A stretch of 6,842 bases of DNA from positions 1 through 6,842 of the forward strand of contig PIYJ01000068.1 in assembly GCA_003601725.1 (NCBI GenBank), written 5' to 3'. Positions within the stretch are counted from its first letter, which is position 1; the number at the start of each line of letters is the position of its first letter. The translations under genes were made by a program, and so were the position numbers. The notes beneath the pieces are model-generated. The model had not been told where the DNA came from, searched no databases, and was given only the letters and a program-made list of their open reading frames with translations. Below, in pieces: positions 5,205-6,842 of this stretch. Origin of the DNA: Candidatus Bathyarchaeota archaeon. Its GTDB lineage: Archaea; Thermoproteota; Bathyarchaeia; Bathyarchaeales; DTEX01.

Positions 5205-5444
5205 TTATTGTTCACCCTTTTCGATGAAGTACTTGCGTGTTCGGGGATCACTGGAGATCATTTCCTTCTCGAATAATCTACGTAACGATCTGAAGACGGC
5301 TTTCGGCTTCATATTGAGCTTCTCAGCGATCTCATTAAGGGTGAGCGGGCCGTTTTTACTTAAAAGCTCAAGTACCTTTCGATCGGTCTTATTCATTCCA
5401 CATCTATCTCCGTTTTCAGCTTTTTCTTTTATTTTACGAACCAT
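5205..5444 (-). CDS. Small winged-helix-turn-helix DNA-binding protein, probable transcriptional regulator
   Basis: The protein is 79 residues from ATG 5444. The core from TDRKVLELLSKNG through a recognition segment (LTLNEIAEKLNMKPKAVFRSLRRL) to EKEMISSDPRTRKYFI is a complete winged helix: helix 1, helix-turn-helix with the typical NEIAEKLNM pattern, and a short wing. It resembles MarR/ArsR-type archaeal regulators, but has no cysteine or histidine sensor site within the domain and no effector domain. It therefore probably acts as a simple dimeric repressor or activator. The start is uncertain. ATG 5444 has no ribosome binding site and would be leaderless; TTG 5447 lies just before it. ATG 5396 would give 63 residues, keeps the whole domain, has GGAG 11 nt upstream, and fits a TATA-like GATATATTG near 5447-5455. 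It is transcribed away from the radical SAM gene, which it may control along with itself. Confidence 0.8.
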   Translation of the reverse strand: MVRKIKEKAENGDRCGMNKTDRKVLELLSKNGPLTLNEIAEKLNMKPKAVFRSLRRLFEKEMISSDPRTRKYFIEKGEQ

Positions 5445-5480
5445 CAATATATCAGATTTGCCGTACCCAGATCCGTTCTA

Positions 5481-5515
5481 AAACCTACAGCAACGAAGAT
5501 TAATCTCATAGGTTT
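5481..5515. promoter_or_regulatory. Candidate operator in the divergent promoter region
   Basis: AAACCTA (5481-5487) and TAGGTTT (5509-5515) are exact inverted copies separated by 21 nt, and the 10-bp palindrome AGATTAATCT (5497-5506) lies between them. They sit in the 84-107 bp between the winged-helix gene and the radical SAM gene, where a shared regulator would act. Binding by the neighbouring winged-helix protein is inference. Confidence 0.4.
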
Positions 5516-5531
5516 CATACATATTTGCATA

Positions 5532-6653
5532 GTGAGAAAGTTGGGGAGATGCCGTATCTGCGGATATGAATCTGTCACGATCTCAGATCATCTAGGAGTC
5601 TGCGTGAGATGCCTCAGAGAGAAACCTGAAGAAGCTCTCAGAATAGCTGAAAAGGCACATGCGGATGTCCGTAGAATCTTCAGCCTTCCAGCTAAGCCTC
5701 CCCGTGACCCCGATGGAGTATCATGCGGGATGTGCGCGAACGATTGTAAAATCGGAATAGGCGAGAAGGGGTTTTGCGGCTTAGTCGTTAACGAGCATGG
5801 TAGACTCATCCGTCTGGGAGGAACAGCTGAGAAGGGAATCCTAGAGTGGTACTATGATCCTCTTCCCACGAATTGTGTGGCATGGTGGTTCTGTCCCGGA
5901 TGTACTGGAGCTGGCTATCCGAGATATGCGTATATGCCCAGCGCGGAGTCGGGGTTTGCGAATCTCGCAGTATTCTACGGCGCATGCAGCTTCGATTGCC
6001 TATTCTGTCAGAACTGGCATTACAGAAACTTGACTGTAAGGTTGAATCCGAAGATGAGCGCTGAGGAGCTGGCTGGAAAGGTTGATGAACACGTTTCATG
6101 CATCTGCTTCTTCGGTGGAGACCCGTCTGTTCAGATGCCTCATGCCTTGAAGACTAGTGAACTCTCATTGGAAGAAGCAAAGAAGCATGGACGGATCTTG
6201 AGGATATGCTGGGAGACGAATGGCAACATGAAGGAGACATTTGCGGAGAAGGCGGCTGAACTCTCTTTTCACAGCGGCGGAGTAGTAAAGTTCGACCTTA
6301 AGGCATGGGATGAAAATATTCATCGAGCTCTATGCGGCGTACCTAACAAAGCAGCCTTGCAGAACTTCAGCATGATCGGTGAGCGGTATTTCGAGAACCG
6401 CAGCGAGGTGCCGATTTTAACGGCAAGTACGCTTCTGATCCCGGGTTATGTAGATGCCGAGGAAGTGGAGAAGATAGCGGAGTTCATCGCGAGTATTAAT
6501 CCTAAGATTCCATATACTCTGCTGGCTTTTTATCCTCACTTTAGGCTTAATGATCTTCCTACTACGAGTCGGAAACAAGCGCTTGAATGCCGAAAAGCAG
6601 CGGAGAAACATCTGGAAAAGGTCAGAATTGGCAATGTGCATCTACTCTCTTAG
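5532..6653 (+). CDS. Radical SAM protein with N-terminal zinc ribbon, AmmeMemoRadiSam/PflA-activase-like
   Basis: This 373-residue protein starts with a zinc-ribbon motif (C7, C10, C24, C27). Next is a segment with C65, C68, C72 and C82 (CGMCANDC, then GFCGLVVNEHGRL) that matches the region ahead of the radical SAM core in AmmeMemoRadiSam-system proteins. The core has the CxxxCxxC motif at C152, C156, C159 (ACSFDCLFCQNW), which binds the SAM-cleaving [4Fe-4S] cluster. GGDP (195-198) is the SAM-binding GGE-type motif, ETNG (228-231) and KFDLKAWD (253-260) follow, and AFYPHF (332-337) lies near the end. Further cysteines (C115, C121, C124) precede the core. Members resemble pyruvate formate-lyase activating enzymes, but the substrate is unknown and no formate-lyase gene is seen here. 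The GTG start has no ribosome binding site, suggesting a leaderless mRNA; TTG 5541 is an alternative that still keeps the zinc ribbon. It diverges from the winged-helix gene. Confidence 0.88.
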   Translation: MRKLGRCRICGYESVTISDHLGVCVRCLREKPEEALRIAEKAHADVRRIFSLPAKPPRDPDGVSCGMCANDCKIGIGEKGFCGLVVNEHGRLIRLGGTAEKGILEWYYDPLPTNCVAWWFCPGCTGAGYPRYAYMPSAESGFANLAVFYGACSFDCLFCQNWHYRNLTVRLNPKMSAEELAGKVDEHVSCICFFGGDPSVQMPHALKTSELSLEEAKKHGRILRICWETNGNMKETFAEKAAELSFHSGGVVKFDLKAWDENIHRALCGVPNKAALQNFSMIGERYFENRSEVPILTASTLLIPGYVDAEEVEKIAEFIASINPKIPYTLLAFYPHFRLNDLPTTSRKQALECRKAAEKHLEKVRIGNVHLLS

Positions 6654-6685
6654 ATTTTAAAGACGTAGAAAGCGAGATATCTTTT

Positions 6686-6698
6686 CGATTCAAAATCG
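6686..6698 (+). terminator. Small hairpin after the radical SAM gene
   Basis: CGATT and AATCG form a perfect 5-bp stem with a 3-nt loop, 32 nt after the stop codon, with TTTT just before it. It is a weak candidate for a transcript end. Nothing stronger is visible in the 130-bp gap. Confidence 0.25.
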
Positions 6699-6721
6699 TT
6701 GAAGTTCCAAGATGTAAGTGC

Positions 6722-6740
6722 CATAAAAATTAATATATCC
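6722..6740 (+). promoter_or_regulatory. TATA-like promoter of the glutamine amidotransferase gene
   Basis: CATAAAAATTAATATATCC is the only strongly AT-rich stretch in this gap. Its centre near 6732 predicts a transcript start near 6757 and a leader of about 27 nt before ATG 6784. Confidence 0.5.
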
Positions 6741-6783
6741 CCTGGAAGTTCCTCTTTGCAGTTAATTTAAGAAGCTGATGAAA

Positions 6784-6842
6784 ATGTGTCGCCTATTCGG
6801 AATGCTTTCTGTTAACCCTTCAGATGCCTGCAGATATATTCT
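6784..6842 (+). CDS. Class II glutamine amidotransferase, N-terminal fragment (3' end outside window)
   Basis: Only 19 codons are present, beginning MCRLFGMLSVNPSDAC. In class II (Ntn-type) amidotransferases the initiator Met is removed and Cys2 becomes the nucleophile that releases ammonia from glutamine. MCR(L)(F/L)G is the classic N-terminus of the stand-alone YafJ/EgtC-like proteins. That decides the start: an in-frame ATG at 6778 would add two residues before the Cys and block this processing, so 6784 is preferred. No clear ribosome binding site is visible apart from the weak GATGA upstream. The acceptor substrate cannot be known from the fragment. Confidence 0.7.
   Translation, partial: MCRLFGMLSVNPSDACRYI

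Noticed and set aside
6778..6783. ATG 6778 as start of the amidotransferase
   Set aside because: The family needs Cys directly after the initiator Met, which only ATG 6784 gives.
1..6842. CRISPR arrays, insertion sequences and tRNA or rRNA genes
   Set aside because: No regularly spaced repeats, transposase-like proteins, terminal inverted repeats, or tRNA/rRNA sequences were seen on either strand.

Overview
The window looks archaeal. Four tandem genes encode a complete cytoplasmic sulfhydrogenase-type (group 3b) [NiFe]-hydrogenase. Starts carry GGAGG- or GAGGTGA-type ribosome binding sites or appear leaderless, intergenic regions hold TATA-like boxes and T-rich ends instead of bacterial -35/-10 promoters, arginine is mostly AGA/AGG, and one intergenic region holds what reads as an archaeal C/D box guide RNA. 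The lineage cannot be fixed from this much sequence. An uncultured anaerobic Thermoproteota (Bathyarchaeia-like) or similar lineage is a guess from gene style only.

Layout. 1-330: the 3' end of an acetamidase/formamidase-family gene, then a small hairpin and a T-rich end. 331-563: a long intergenic leader with an AT-rich promoter and a bulged hairpin ahead of the hydrogenase operon. 564-4571: hydB, hydG, hydD, hydA in that order, with 1-nt overlap, 22-nt gap and 0-nt gap, so clearly one transcription unit. 4572-5204: 633 bp without a convincing protein gene, holding a T-rich terminator, a well-formed C/D box sRNA at about 4781-4846 with its own TATA-like box, three hairpins just after it including a perfect 20-bp palindrome, and a second promoter-like element followed by a hairpin. 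5205-5444 (minus): a small winged-helix regulator. 5532-6653 (plus): a divergently transcribed radical SAM protein with an N-terminal zinc ribbon and an AmmeMemoRadiSam/PflA-like core. 6784-6842: the first 19 codons of a class II glutamine amidotransferase.

How the genes fit together. HydA (NiFe site) and HydD (Fe-S small subunit) form the hydrogenase module. HydG (FAD, NAD(P) and [2Fe-2S]) and HydB (several [4Fe-4S] clusters) form the diaphorase/electron-transfer module. Together they should couple H2 and NAD(P)H in the cytoplasm and may reduce sulfur or polysulfide. No maturation genes lie in the window. The most unusual points are in the hydrogenase and the intergenic RNA: HydD has Asp in place of the second Cys of its proximal-cluster CxxC motif while gaining a Cys where Gly is usual, HydG has a cysteine-rich insertion between its NAD-domain motifs, and the C/D sRNA has two well-spaced guides whose targets are not known from here.
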